From contig JAECYW010000012.1 in the NCBI GenBank assembly GCA_023014335.1, positions 1,364,001 through 1,428,000 on the forward strand: a stretch of DNA of 64,000 nt, given 5' to 3'. The notes beneath the pieces were generated by a model. That model made no database searches, was not told the origin of the DNA, and saw only the letters and a program-made list of their open reading frames with translations. The stretch is from Galerina marginata (Eukaryota > Basidiomycota > Agaricomycetes > Agaricales > Galerinaceae). The first letter of the stretch is position 1. Every line of letters begins with the position of its first letter. Shown in pieces: positions 21,901-35,569 of this stretch. The translations under genes and the position numbers were made by a program.

Positions 21901-24900
21901 GGCAGAGGACGGTGGCGCCGCCTGTGCCAGTGGCTGCACCAGCGCCATCTAAGCCGCAGCAGACTGTCCAACCACCACCTGGCCAAACGACGTCTAGCAC
22001 CCCGCCAATCCCACCCCCGCCCCAGCCACAACCCGCACCTGCACACACCGCCCCCCGCCTCTCCCACCTGCGCAAATCAGGCCAGCCCCTGCCCACGTCT
22101 AAACCACCTCCTCAAAGACCCATCCCGCCTATCGTCATCGCCAACCCGAACGGACTCAACAACACCACCTCCACCAACACATTCGCGCCCCGCCCCATCC
22201 CAGCCGCGCTCAAGAACACGATTAATCAGCGTTCACGCTCCAACTCGCGCTCTGGTACACCCGCCTCCATGAACTCGGCGTCAGGATCGGGAGGATCGGG
22301 ACGGGATTCTCCCGCACCGATGACGGGCGTGGCGGAGCCTGCGAACACGGCGCGCTTGATGCCCGTCACGCCTGGCCCGCCGTCCACCTCAGTGGGCTCA
22401 GCAGGCTTGGGCTCGGTGTTCTCGCCAATGTCGCCGTCGATGAACAAGCCGCTGCCCCCATTGAGGTCGACTACGGCAACGCCGCCTTTGTCTCTTCCAA
22501 ATGCCAACGCGCCCGTAACCCGCGGTCAAGGTCCAACTACAGGCGCAGAAGGCCTGCTCAGCCCTCCGCCGACTACAAACGTGCTCTCGCCCGCTGGCTC
22601 GTCAAATGGGCCCGACTCGGCGCAGTTGTGGAACGAGATCGAGCAGATGATGGATCCGGGCATGATGAGCGCGATTCCGGGGCTGCATCTCAGCGTTGCG
22701 CTGCCGCCTGGTGCACAGGGTGTGCTAAGAAGTGCTGGTGTTATCACTGGCGGTGCTGCATACCCGCCACCGCCGCCTCTGAACATGGCTGCACTGGGTG
22801 CTCAAGGAGGTGAGATGAAGACGGTGGGCGACCTCGTGGGCTCGTCGCCGACGCAGCCGACGTACTCTGCGGCGCTGGCGGAGACGTTCTCGCCTACGCT
22901 GCCGTTTACGCCGGAGGAGGAGAGGATGGACGCGATGCGCAGGTTGCGGGCGAGCGAGGTTGCGAAGGGGGGGTAGTGAACGAGTTGGGCAGCAGCCGGG
23001 GATGGGGATGGAAGAGGAGGAGGAGGATGAGGGGAGTGATTATGGGGACGATAATAGTGATGGATATGAAGACCTTGGCCCTGCCCAAATCCACGCACGA
23101 CCTGCGCCTGGCCGTCGGGATGTTATCGACTCGGGACTTCTCAGTGTCCACGGAGACGCAGACGACAGACTGCTCGACAGAGACCCGAACCGCGACTCCA
23201 GCAGGTCCAGCTCGTCCACTCTGACCGTAACAGCCCTCGCAGCAACCACAATCGTACGGAACGTGTCCATCGCCCGGCGCACAGGCGCCTACGTCATGGA
23301 AAAACGCCCGGGCGGCGGCCTCTCCCCCGCCTCCGCCACCAGCACGCCCGTCGAGCTCAAACACCCGCCGTCCCCGCTGAGCTCGCACTTTGGCGGCAGC
23401 GAGGAGTCCACCGGCTCAGGCTCAGGCTCAGGCGGGTCGGGGTCGACGTCCAGCTCGCAGGAGCAGGAGCAGCACCCGACGCCGACGACGGACGGGGGGA
23501 TCGCCTCGCCGCTGCTTTATTACCTCGACGGCACGCAGACGCCGTCGCCTACTCCGGATAAGCTCGCGTTCCCCCGCGACGGTGCGGCTGCGACGGCTGC
23601 TGTGCGGCACCGGCTGCCTGGTCCCAAGGAGCCTTTGGAAATGCGAGGATACGAGGAAGAGGATGAGTTTGAGGGGTACCCGGATGAAGAGACCATGGAA
23701 GCGGAGGCGGAGGCTGCGGCGACCGCGTCACGCCCAACGATCGTCATCTTCGACGATCCGCTTCCATCCCCAGGCCCGGTAACAATGCTGGACGGGACAC
23801 CGGGCACTGCAACGCCGCTCTCGCCTTTCCAGCGCTACCGAGGCTGGCTCTCCGCCGTCGTCGCCCCCCTCGAAGAGTTCATCGACGACGCGGTCGACCC
23901 GCGGGACCACTACCTCGACCTGCGCGAGATCGCGGAGGGCGAGTCCGGCTCCGTGTACGCCGCCATGCTCAACCCCGCCACCGCACACAAGCTGCGCCTT
24001 CCGCCTCTGGTAAAAGCCAAGGACACGGACGACGTGTTGAACGAGCGGCAGACGATGGTCGCGATCAAGAGCGTGGCGATCGTCCCGTCGGGCTCGCCGA
24101 AGCTCGTGGATCTGCAGCGAGAACTGACGCTGATGCGCGGGCTTGGTCACGAGAACGTGCTGGGCATGGATGGGGTGTATGTGGACCTGGTGGAGGATTC
24201 GCTGTGGGTGCGCATGGAGCTTATGGAACGGAGCTTGGCGGATATTATTGGGCTTGTTGGGGATGGGCTGCAGTTGCAGGAGAGGAACTATTGCCAGGTT
24301 TACGAGTGATGTATGTTTTTTTTCTTCTTGGTTTTGGTTTGCTGTTGACGGAGATGTGGTTTGCAGGTTTTGTGTGCGCTGGACTACTTTGCAGAAACAC
24401 AACATCGCACATCGGGATGTGCGCTCTGACAACCTTCTGCTTAACAAGCATGGCGAGCTCAAGCTGGGTGAGTTCATTTCGTGCACTTTTTTCTTGTTCA
24501 ATTTTATTAACCGACTGCGCTCCGCAGCTGACTTCTCCAATGCCGTGCAAGTGACGCCAGAGTCGTCGATGCGTTCTGACGTAGCTGGTGTCCCATTCTG
24601 GCAGGCGAGTTTTCATTCTTTAACATCGATAGCACCTCTTCTTACCCCTCAATAACAGGCACCAGAAGTCCGGAAGTAAGCCTCCTTTCCTTCCTATTGT
24701 TCGCTACTCATACTAACATTCCCGACCCTCAGACCACCGTACGACGCCCTCAAAGTCGACGTTTGGTCCTTAGGCGCGACCGTCTGGGAAATGGCCCAGC
24801 AGGACCCGCCCTTCGCCGACACGCAACAGCTCGCCGACCGCTGGCCGCCTCTGCGCCAGCCTGAGCTCTACTCACCCGCGTTCCACGATTTCCTGCGCAA

Positions 24901-25134
24901 ATGCTCCGAGCCGGCTGCAGTGAGGCCGAGTCCGAGCGAACTTTTGAAGGTGTGTTTGTGTTTGCATTTTTGCCTTACTCGTGGTTGGTTTTTGAGTGTT
25001 GATAGACTGACTTCGTGTATTTACAGAGCTCATTCATCGTCCACAAGGCATGTGGTCGCCACGTCGTCGTTCTCCTGCTCTCGCAATGCATGGCTATTGA
25101 GAAGCTGCTCCTGGAAGGAAATCCGGCGTCATAA
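18977..25134 (+). CDS. Large STE20/PAK-like protein kinase with CRIB motif (frame-broken in this assembly)
   Basis: The N-terminus has Pro/Ser-rich segments, then a CRIB/p21-binding motif ISLPWNFQ-HNIHVDEG split by an intron near 19490-19540, followed by YVGIPPSWSTSLASAGFTEEE. This is the Cdc42/Rac-binding region of PAKs. A very long low-complexity linker (about 19700-23850; Ser, Pro, Gly, Arg) leads to the kinase domain: IAEGESGSVY (glycine loop), MVAIKSV (ATP-binding Lys), HNIAHRDVRSDNLLL (catalytic loop), ADFSNAVQ (DFG position), VPFWQ-APEVRK, and KVDVWSLGATVWEMA. It stops at 25132. Two departures from the consensus: Arg replaces Lys after HRD, and DFS replaces DFG. Seven frame breaks (near 21120, 21480, 21690, 21826, 21930, 22970 and 24392) each need one base skipped. 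The intron at 24605-24658 is GC-AG. Total near 1,900 residues, about twice usual PAK size. Confidence 0.8.
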
Positions 25135-25642
25135 TTCATCTTAATACCGCTTTATCTCTGCTTTCGGGACACGCAGGCGACATTCCACTCCATTCTCATC
25201 TCCAACTTCATTTTCAATTACTTATCACAACTAGTATATTACTTACGTATACCCCCACGGGATGTCTGTGCTGCTGTCAACGGTTTTTCTTATTCTCTCA
25301 TTCTCATGTCATTTTTGTTCTCTGTATTTTCCTCGTTCCTCCTTTCTCTTCATTCTCAGGTCGGCGTTTGTTTGGCTCTGGCTCCTCATCTATCTATTCC
25401 TTATATCCATTTTTTTCCTGTCATGTCAGCAACGGCTCAATCTCAATTGCTCCTCATCACAACATTTACTTTTTTAACTGTTTACTTTCTGGGCTATCCT
25501 GGGCCGTCATTGTCGTTCTTGCGTCATATCCATTAATTTCATTAGGCTACAGTACATCTAACGTACAATCCAATTCAACCCATCAACAGCAACAACGAAC
25601 GCTATTTAACATCCATGACATTGACTCGGACATTGATCACAA
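25135..25642. other. Intergenic between convergent genes
   Basis: A T-rich, pyrimidine-rich stretch between the kinase stop and the UTP10 stop. It looks like the overlapping 3' UTRs of two convergent transcripts. The short frames here are low-complexity Leu/Phe/Ser and are not credible genes. Confidence 0.6.
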
Positions 25643-28600
25643 TTACAATCCATCGATTTTACCAGCTACACTCTCCACTGCGTCCTTGAGCTTGAAGCAC
25701 TCCTTGATGACGGTATCGTTCTCGTCCTCGCTGCATTCCGCAATGAATGTCGCCGTTTCGCCCACAAATCCTGTCAAATAACATGATTTAATCAGAATCG
25801 CCCTCCAAGGTATGTGAGATGAATTATACCAAGCAGTTTACCGCCATTAGAGCGCCAGATGCCTTCAGAGCACGTCAACGCAAACAGGCGCACCTGAGGG
25901 TCATCAGACCGCGTGTGCATGAGGATGTTCAGGTTAACGGCCTTAAGGAGAGTGTCGTCGGTGATGGCCTCAATTAATGTACTAAAGCAGTCCTGCAGCT
26001 GTGATTTTCCACCTGAGAAATTGAGCCTGACACAGACTTCGATCTGGCCCGTCAGAGGTGTTGCGATTTGGCGCAGCTTGTCTTCACGCCAGAATCCTAG
26101 AAAAAGATGGGGTAAGAAATGAATTCCGGATAACTGAGAGGTTCGCTTACCACCATCATCGAAGTTCAGAGTTCGACTAAGTATTTGGATGATAGATGAC
26201 CATAGTGCGAAATGGTCAGAAGTTGATTTGGTGAATGAAGTCAAGATATCGCAACAAGGTTGGAGAAGGAACGACATGTACGGAACCATCAAAGCCTGTT
26301 AGCAGAATATAATTGAGACGCAGAATTCCAATTCACTGTAAAATCATACCTTGAAGAAGTCCAGAAGGCTAACATACAAATGCCCGAATATAATTTTGCG
26401 AGCTACATCACCTTGAAATATAACTTGGAAAAGAATCTTCAGAGGTATTCATGATAAACTGACCTATATCTTCAATGTATGCCCAGTCGTATAAGCGACG
26501 GAAGAGAGGCTTAAAGGCTGTCTCGTTCAGCTTAACGACCAGCTCTTTGAACGCCGAGATAACCCGGGTCTCCGCCTAATGGGCATTGAGTAAGCCTATT
26601 CAGAAACAAGTAACAAAGACCGGAAAATAGCACCTCAGAAGAATCGAGCTTTACGATATCCAAAGCCTCTAGGAAAATCTTGAACGCCGCCCGTAAATAT
26701 TCCAATACAGTTGGACGGTCGGCTCGTGACAGAACCCGCCCCAGAACGTCGAAATAAGCGGATATTTTTGTCTGAAGTTAGGGTGGTAATAAGCCTAGAG
26801 CATCATAAAAATGCCAAGTGAGGGATATTACCAGTTTGACTGAGGAATGCAAGGCCGGCCACATCTCGAGCAAGGCGGGAATAAGAACCTTTGCAGGCGT
26901 ACGTTTGGCTAATGATTTTGCCATCAATGACAAGGCTGATAACAGGGGTTTGGATGTAGACGATGCTTGGTCCATATATAGGAACACGACTTGGGTTACT
27001 TCGCCACTTCCCCAGAAGGTCGGTATTGTTGTTAATAGCCCATGCAATGTAGCAAACGCGTCCTCGAACAGAACTAGATTGAGGACATAAGTGAACACTT
27101 CCAAGAATGGCGTGTCAGAGAACTTGCCTGCCTCAGTGCCCCGAAGTATGGTGATGCTTTGAGAAACAATTGACCGGAAAAAAGGAATCACGCGAGGACC
27201 GAGTTTGACACTACCACGCCATCATAAGCTAGGTACAAGAAAAGAAGGGCAAACAGCGTACGACATGGTGGCCAGTGCACCCATAGCAGAGGGTGCCAAA
27301 CTCTTCTCTTTAGTTGCAGAGAGAACAAAAGGAACAAGGTCTGTCAACGAACTTTCTTCTCCCGGAGATATCGTGGCGGCGATCGATTGTACTCCGTAGA
27401 ATGCATGAATAACCACTTGGCCGTCCTTTTGGACAGTCAGTAATTCTTTTATCGATGCTAAGGCCTTGTTGATAGAAGGGGTGAGTGCTGGACGCATCTT
27501 CGTCGAGACGTCCGGCAATCTCTTTGCAAGGAGTTCCAACGCTCCAGCCTGAACCTATAGCGAAAACCATAAGAGTCTGTGGGATGTTCAATATCTATGA
27601 CATACCTTTATATCGGCCCGATCCAAGCATAGTTTGCACAGAATGACCGAAGTCCATCACCGACATTCCCCTAAGAAGTTTGTTCAGAGTTGAGCGCGCA
27701 GCCTCGGATATTTCATCAATCTTCATTTCACTGGACATCCCATCTGGTAGAGTTGCTAAGGTAATCAATTGAGCAATTACCGAGCTGATCGACGCTCCGT
27801 CTTCTGAAGTCAAGGTCGATGTTTTCGGCTTGAAAGCATGGCCAACGAAAATGATCAGAGCTTGTGCACGCCGCTTCAAGACAGTGGAAGAGGAAGCTGA
27901 GTGATCTCCGTCCCTTAGAATACAGTGAGCAGACGTGTAAAGGAGTATTTCAAAGAGCATACGCGATTCCTTCCAAAAAGACAGGTTGCGTCGATTCAGG
28001 ATCAACAACTATGGGCAACGATCCTTCTACTTTCTTGCAGTATCTCATTTGCAGTCTGTTAAGTTGGAGATCAGCAACAAAGAGTGAGATTTTAGAGAGT
28101 TGCTGACATAGAGTTGCAAAACATAATTGTTGTGCTGGAATACCGATATAGGCAATGAAAGAGAATTTTGAACATCCTCTGGCAGGCTGTCGAATGATGC
28201 GATTGGCCATTTTCTCAAGCAAGAGCATGCAAACTGGTGCCGAGAAATCCTGAGGACCAAGAACGTCCACCAGATGTGCAAAGAAACTTGGAAAATGTCA
28301 ATATGATAATTGTAGGTAAAGATGAATAGACCGAACTTGTTTCGCCTATGACGAGGAACATGGTTGGCAGCATCAGAGAAGACACGAAGAAATTCTCTTG
28401 AAGCAAGGTATAAGTCAAGCGGTTGAGAATGGGCTTCCTTCAAGGAGGAAACCATTACAGGAACAATTCCATCAATAGTCTGCGGACATGCCAAGTTCAG
28501 CATAGTCATCATAGGCAGATTACCTGAATACCTACCTGCTGAACAACTTTGAAGCTGTAGCTGTCGTCGCGGTGGAATACATTCGATCCCATAAAGGTGA

Positions 28601-31600
28601 AGACTGGCATGACATTATAGAGAACAGACTCCGGTGCTAAACGTGCCAGATTGGCAATCAAGAGAAGTGCTTGATGGAATGTTTGGGGATTGGCCGATAC
28701 TGGAGAATGTCAGTATCCAAGTCGCAATGGGTTGTTCATAGTCTCGATCACCGACCTCGAATGACCTCAACCAGGATATCTAATCTGATTACACTGGGAG
28801 ATATGTTGGGCACCTCCTGGAGGAAATGGGTGAGTTCAATAATCGCTTGGTGATCGTAAGATCGTATGGCGAACAGACCGTCATTTTCGATGCCGCATTT
28901 TCTATAGCGGACATCAGGAGTTGTTCGATGTAGCTTACGTCAGCCTGAGCTGGCGACAAAGCTTGGACGACCTTGCTGAGGGTGTCAAGGAGATGCGAAA
29001 CGAGGTCGAGCGATCCAGGAAGTGATTTCGTTCCCAAGATTTCGACAAGAAAACCGAGGCGAGGGAGAACATCGTCAAGCAGATCTAGAATCCAAGTTAA
29101 TAGTGCAAAGTTATAGGACTTTCATTACTGACTCTGTTGTTTTCATTCGTTTAGCACGTGGGCTTGAGGTTGGTCCAACTGGAGCAAGCCCTTCCAATAA
29201 GTGAACGATTAACGGGACATCGATTAAGATATTCGACAATACGCGTCTGGCAAGTGACTGCCAGGTAATATGTATAAGCTGTCGGGAAAATGAACTATAA
29301 TAAGATCTACTCACAGCAGACGAATCTTGCGAGCCAACATCAAGAAGGACCTCACAAAGCAATGTTTTTCTTTGATAACTAAGAGCAGAAAATAGTCCGG
29401 CTTCGATAGAGTGCGCCAACACTTCTTGTGGAGGTAATGGTGTCTCTGATGGATCAAACTTTAAAACCGCAAAAGTAAGTTCAAAAGGGAGGTACATACC
29501 TGAACGGAAATAGGTTCGGATCAGCTGCACAAAAATATCCCATGCTACAGCATTTTCGTTGAGGTAACCCACAGCAGTCGAATCGTAGCAAGATAAAATG
29601 CGTGTTGTAAACTCTTCAGATGCTGAGGCAAATGAATTGGTTGGTTGGGTAGAAGAAACCCGCTCAACCAAGGACTGTATAGTAGGAAGGATGATCTGAA
29701 CCCTGGCCTTATTCGTAATGGTTGCAATTGATTTGAGAAGATAATTCTGCACAGTTTCCGAAGAAAGAGCATTGACGTGAGATAGGAGATAACAAGTGAC
29801 TCGGTGCTTGTAGCTAGAAAATTGTAGGTCAGAACATCAACATAGAATGTGGAGGCTAAGACTAACTCAGCATCATGCTTTTTGTCGGCTTTGGTGCGTC
29901 CGAAGGTGTTGTTCATGGAAAACCTTGAGATAGGAAGGATCGTTTAAAAAATGATCACGATGTTCTACGAGGCCATTGAGATATCTTTTGAGATCTTCTT
30001 GGTCTAGATACTGTATGATTTCTAGTCGTTCCCCGAATTAGGACTTAATTCCAATTAAGAGTTGAATCAAGATGCGCACTGTTATTGTGACCATAAATAG
30101 TGTCAAATCGATAAACCGACAACAACTTGCGATCCGCCAGTAGTCTGACCCGAGAGATGCACTCTAAGGCACCTTGGCATAGGGCCGAGTCGGGGTTCTG
30201 CAAGGCAACAAGTAAAGCCGGAAGTATTGCCTGGAAATCTACCCCGTCGTCTTCAAGGATATGGGCTTCAAGAAAAGCGGTAGCGTGTAAAAGTGATATA
30301 CTCTTGGAGTCATTGAAGTCAGTGGCACCACCGACTGTCCAAATACCGGCTAAGAAGGCTAATGCGTCTGCCTTTAAGTTTGCAAATAGAATTTGAAGAA
30401 GGGTTGTTGATAGGACCGGAACGGTCGTTGATGCATTTGCAAGCTGATATATTGACCGCATGATTTGTACGTATTGATGGCCTTCCGTCGGGCGCTGAAG
30501 GTAAATGTGAGGCAAACAAACTGGATACCAAAGGGTTCTACTCACAGAAGGCGCCTCTGCCAGCCAGTCAAGCACAAGGCCTGTAGGCCTTGTCATCTGA
30601 GAAATGGCAGCAATCAAAGATATTTCCAGCCAGTTCAAGGTAGTCCTGCTGTTCGGCTTCGAGATGATGTACTTTCCCAGTGACCTATCTTCGGGAGACT
30701 AGGCGATTTGTTAGTGTGATGAATAGATGCAATTGTGAAGATTACCGACATTGAGCGCCAGGTGCTCCTGCTGAATCATCAGCGATGCCAGATAGTTCCT
30801 TGAGAGCCATGATTCCCATGATTTTCTGAGCCACCTCGATTTGGCGTTCTCCCGACAACTTCCTCACAAGAGAAAGAGTGATGAGATACCCCATAAGTTG
30901 AACATGAGGAAAAGTTCCCCGAAGTTTCCTCAGGAGAGTATCCAAGTGTACGGAAAACCGACTCGAGTTAATTATGTTCGCTGTGGAATATGAATTGGTG
31001 CTTAGGCCAAGCTCCAGACGTTACAAAATCCTACCTGCAATTTTTTCAGCGATATTGAAATTGGCTTGATTCATCGCATCAAGAGAGTCAGTCACGTCCG
31101 TTGTAGATTCCGGTTTACTAAAGGCCGAGCAACCTGCAAGCCACTCTATGCTGTTGATGCCAGAAGATTGACCGAAATGTTTGTCGACGACCTCCCAAAT
31201 GAGTTCCGCAGGTTTTCTGTCTCGGTTTCGAGAATAAAAGGAATGGGAAAAATATGCGATGAAAGATTTCATCTCGCGTCGGTGAGTCAACATTGGCCCA
31301 TAATGAGGATGCTACATAGTCCAAATGCAGGCGGAGGATGCTTCGCTTGGGTTTCGTTTGCAAATCTATCGCCGATGATAAAGACGAAAGATACGCTTGA
31401 GGATCCGAGGAGAAAATAGGGGTAACAGCCGAAGGATTGTCATACAACGCTTCTAGAACTGCAATGCTGCTGTCCTGGAGACGCGCAATGAGTGTACCTC
31501 GGACAGTAGCCTAGAGGACTTGTGAGTACTGAAGTTGAGGAAGTGAAGATAATTTATACAATATCTTTGACACTCGACAGCTCTTTTCCAGCAATCGACT

Positions 31601-33369
31601 TGACTAACTCCTTAACAGCCATCACTCGGACTCTCGCATCCGCATTAGCAGAATTAATAACCATATCATTTCCTCGGCTTGAGGTCATGTTATCCGAAAT
31701 GTACCCGATCTACAGAATCGGCTCGTCAGACAGTAAGGGCGGTAAATAAAAATTTGAAATTTACTGTCGCAAGAGATATAATCAATTGTTCCACAGCTTC
31801 ATTTTCTGAATCGTCATCGCCAAAGGACTCGACAGCCTTTTGCAGCAACTCTGGATGGCGTTGCTGGATCAACGATAACAGGCGTCGGGCGATCAAGGAA
31901 ATTTGGTTTTTCCCCTCTGAATTCACTCCGATTTTTAAGAGGGAAGACGAGATGACTTCAATGACGGAAAAAGGTGTCGTTGACGTCGCAATGATCGTCT
32001 CCAATAGTGTTGAGGAAACGGACTCCTCCAATCTTATAAAGAATTAGTATCGTATGAATATATCGCAAGAAGTGTTTACCTGCTGCACAAATCTTTGACT
32101 AAAGGAGAGAGGACCTTTTCACTCCCAGCCCAAGGCGACCCCAATGCCAATTCATTCCCAAGATTGCTATGATATGGATCAGAAACGAGTGGCGGGAAAA
32201 TAAAAAGAAGTCATACGGAATGCGAAGGATGTCCTTGATTGTCCCATCTGTAAATTTCTCTAATTCAACCTGAGGTCCCGCATATCCCTATGACCGAACT
32301 AATAAACTGGTCTCCCCGAACTATATGTGCGCAGGAAGCCGGCAACGCCTAGAATAGCCTTCAAAGCAGGTTGGCCTAGCTCACATTTCTGTGAAAGGGA
32401 TGCGAGTAGAATATAACTTCCTAACTAGTAGAATAAACCAGAAAAGTCAGGCTACTGCGATAACGAACACTTAACTGAAGCTTACAACAGCCTCTTTGGA
32501 CAATTTCTTGGGTTTCTGTTGTAAAGGCTCAAGAAGAGCAGGCAAGATAAATGCTATAGTCCCTTCACTTAACTGACTTGCTGCGCTTGATAAAATCATG
32601 GAGTGTAGCCGCATTAAACGCTAGCAGGACACGATGACACAGGCCCTTTCTGACGCCCGTTGGAAGTAAGGAGGTGACGAATCTTGCAAGATCAGAGTTT
32701 TTGAGCATCTCGGTTACTAGAGACACCCGAGGTAAATTTTGAGCGGCAGATTTATAGGGTATGAGGAAGCTCCATATAGAATTGGGTCTGGTCGAAATCC
32801 GGGATGTTAATATCAAGTCAACAAAGAAAAAGAAGCTTCTCACTTTATTTGAAGAATAGTTACCATCTTTGCAAAGTGTGGAGATTCGTGGTAAGGAAGA
32901 AATAAAGAAAGAGTTGCTTCAATGTTGAACTCATGTATCCTAAGTTTGGAATCAGGATCCATTAAACACGGTTAAGAATATAATATATAATACTTACCGA
33001 AACCTCCTCACAAGCCACTCTAAGATCTTCCCAGCAGGTGGTTCCATTAGATACGGACTAAGCAACCACAAAAACTCCTCAATATGCTTATCCAATTCCA
33101 TGCTTGCTTCTGACGGCAACAATGTTCTGTCCGTCTCTTTCGCCAGTTCCTGAGAACAACGCGTCTTCATATTTCTCCAGAGCTGGAGCAACCGAGGCAA
33201 GATGAAGAAATGAGTTGACTCCAAGAGCATGGATGGCCTCTAGGTCGTGTAGATCTGCCTCTCTGCCTGTAAACAGGTATGATAATGTGGGTTTTCGACG
33301 AGATCTGTCAACCAGGATAGAAGCATTTAGGGAGGCGCTCAAAGCAAGCTGCGTAGCGAGGCTTGACAT
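25643..33369 (-). CDS. UTP10: U3 snoRNP protein UTP10 (HEATR1 family)
   Basis: UTP10 is a HEAT-repeat scaffold of the small-subunit processome (t-UTP/UTP-A complex), needed for rDNA transcription and 18S rRNA processing in the nucleolus. The N-terminus is diagnostic: [32 protein letters not shown], then [19 protein letters not shown]. Further segments [10 protein letters not shown] and [17 protein letters not shown] ([15 protein letters not shown], about 33000) fit. The C-terminal BP28CT-like part has [20 protein letters not shown] and the last exon ends [22 protein letters not shown] before the stop at 25643. More than twenty exons with introns of about 50-60 nt span 7.7 kb, giving about 2,000 residues as expected. 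One frame break lies near 33150 (ALFS to QELAKETD, one base skipped). The intermediate exons were not all joined. Confidence 0.92.
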
Positions 33370-33915
33370 GCTACGAGCTACAGGAAGAAAGAAACAATGA
33401 GTGTGTGGCTAATATTTCGACTTTTCGTGCGCGCCTCAAAAAAAAAAAAGGGCACGTGATGCCTTTCAAGCATACTTGTCGACTAAGCTCTTGGCTCTTG
33501 CCACTTGGCTTCGATTCATCCTCATCTAGCTTTGACTCAGACAATTAATACTTAGTGCACTGTCCTTCGACATATTTTTCCTGGGAGCTGGACAACTAAC
33601 GGTACTAGACGGTACTTAGCTCACTCATCTCGGACCGCCCGAATCGCTAGTCCTCCCATCTCGATTTATCTAGATCTGATCTAGTCAACCTGGTCACCAT
33701 TAATCCCCAGATATTGTGTTTCCCAAAGCTGAATCTACACAGTCTAGAAGATTAACTTGAAGGAAGGGATGGTTTCATCTCCCAGTTTTCTTGATTCAGG
33801 CAAGGACTGATTACTTCTCTGCGCCTTTAATACCTTGCAATAAGTATGGCCAAGTCATCTCATAAAACCAAGGGTGAAAGGTTGGAATTCGGAAGGTCGA
33901 ATGGCAATCATGTAT
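33370..33915. other. Intergenic / UTP10 promoter region
   Basis: This is the upstream region of UTP10 (transcribed leftwards) and the 3' flank of the next minus-strand gene. It includes an A-run near 33440 and an imperfect CTAG-rich patch at 33600-33700 (GGTACTAGACGGTACTTAG, TCTAGATCTGATCTAG). No gene was seen. Confidence 0.5.
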
Positions 33916-35569
33916 CTAGATGACTTGGTAGTCATTGACAAGCACACCTCCCGTGATACTATCAACGGTAATCTCGAACGAGGTCTTCTGTCCTAGTGTC
34001 TGGAGATTCTTTTTCCAAACTAGTTTGAACGCAGGGATCGGGTCCTTGATTATCTGGGTTTCTGTCAAGAAATTTTTTCCTCTGTAATCATGATGCACTC
34101 CAATAACATTCAGGAGATGCTTACCTTGAAATTCATCTGTCGCATAAATCTCCAGGTACTGAATGAATCGAACTTCGGCCTGTGTCCCCGTACTGAAGGA
34201 CTAGTCAAACCCCCGACTTGGAAACTGGATCTATTTCTATGGCTTACGGGACGTGGTTCCACAAGAGTGATGGCTGTACGATTGGAAGTTTCGCGTCGAG
34301 AAATCCCTGTAGATATTCGGTCAGCGGATATATTTCATGGACTCGGAGTTGACGGTAACTGGCAGGCTGGGTTTATAACTCACAAGTCCAATTTTCGCTA
34401 CCGCGGGGGTGGCATTGGCACAGGCCAGATACCCTGGAATAGCTGGAATAGATGGAGTGATGATGTTTCCCTGCTGAGTTGCTACTAGAGTGCACAGTTC
34501 TCCGGTCTGTACATAAGCAGCGACTGGAAATTCTGTGAAATAGAATGACTTACGTTGCAGGGCATGAATGGTAAACCTTCGATCAAGTCGTTCGGAAGTG
34601 GCTAGAACAAGTCTGTCTAAGTCTGTCTTGTGTAATGAAGTACAACTTGGAGTAGACTTACCACAGGAACGAAGAACGCAGTTAGGAAGGTGAAGTCAAT
34701 AACTGTAGGAGAGGTATCTTCAGGGCTCGATACAACAACCTCTAAAGCATCGACTTTCAATTAACCAGATCCTTTGCTGAAATGCAGAACTTACTCCAGC
34801 ACAAAGGGAACAAATCCTGGAATAACGTCCCCGCTTCGGGAGGCGGTGTGAATGTTAGCAGGAGAGTAGCTTTCCATTAAGGTCCTTTCCATAGAAAGTG
34901 AATTTTTTTGAGTTGGTCCGAGTCGTTCTGCATATTTCTAGAGCCGGTTTGAGAAGTGTCAACGAACTCTTGAGTCTCGTTAGATTTGCCTGGTCCCGTT
35001 GTATGTATGCAGTTCAGACAAGTCGGATAGGACTAAGAGTGCAACTTGAGGGCAACGGGCGGCGAGGTCAATCCAGGAATGAGGTTGCGTTCCAAGATGC
35101 AGTGTGGCAAGAGCAAAACCCCTTCCGCTGACAACCTTTCCTGCTGTTGACATTTGGGCCTTAGACTGTAAAGCGGCGGTCCAATCCAGGCCCAAACTTC
35201 GTCGTGGTTGTGAACTTGTGATTGGCTTATTTACTGAACCTTCGGCGATTTCAGATCTCCGTGACTTGCGTTCACCGAAGTTCATTTTTAGATCCACAGT
35301 CCCGTCAATGGCCTCACGGCTGCCAAAGTCTGGAGGCTGCCAGTAGAACAACCTGATGGTAAGTAATAGCAACTCAAATCGGATTGATGTGCTCGACACT
35401 AACGCTCAGACACGTATATCCTGACTCGGAGGATGAAGCAGAATGACAGTCTCAAACGCCTTTGGCAGTCTACTTGGACCGTGCCTTTCTCCGCAAGCTT
35501 AAACTGGTTTGAGTACAAAAGTTCGGACTTTTGACGAGACCCAGGATAGGTTTTTCGAGTCGCCTCCAT
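33916..35569 (-). CDS. Unknown protein, paralogue A of a local pair (model uncertain)
   Basis: Not recognised. Reading leftwards, supported exons include SGDVIPGFVPFVLE (about 34820), EVVVSSPEDTSPTVIDFTF followed by LTAFFVP (about 34710), LPNDLIEGLPFMPCN (about 34590), PVAAYVQTGELCTLVATQQ followed by IPGYLACANATPAVAKIGL (about 34500-34390), GFLDAKLPIVQPSLLWNHV, RFIQYLEIYATDEFQ, and a last exon ending VNDYQVI at 33916. The same motif series occurs in gene B at 35.9-37.0 kb. Spaced hydrophobic strands and lack of long helices suggest a beta-sandwich protein. The 5' end is unclear; a Met at 35569 is one option. Frame jumps around 34830-34870 suggest sequence errors or decay. Confidence 0.4.

Noticed and set aside
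21100..24400. Programmed +1 frameshifting as the cause of the breaks
   Set aside because: The breaks share no slippery motif, vary in distance to the next stop and occur up to seven times in one gene. This fits sequence error better than regulated decoding.
19100..24500. Many long frames on both strands in the GC-rich kinase region
   Set aside because: GC-rich low-complexity coding sequence produces long open frames in all phases. Only the CRIB-linker-kinase frame series makes biological sense.
33600..33700. CTAG-rich patch upstream of UTP10 as a possible element end
   Set aside because: Short imperfect palindromes only, with no partner end and no target duplication.
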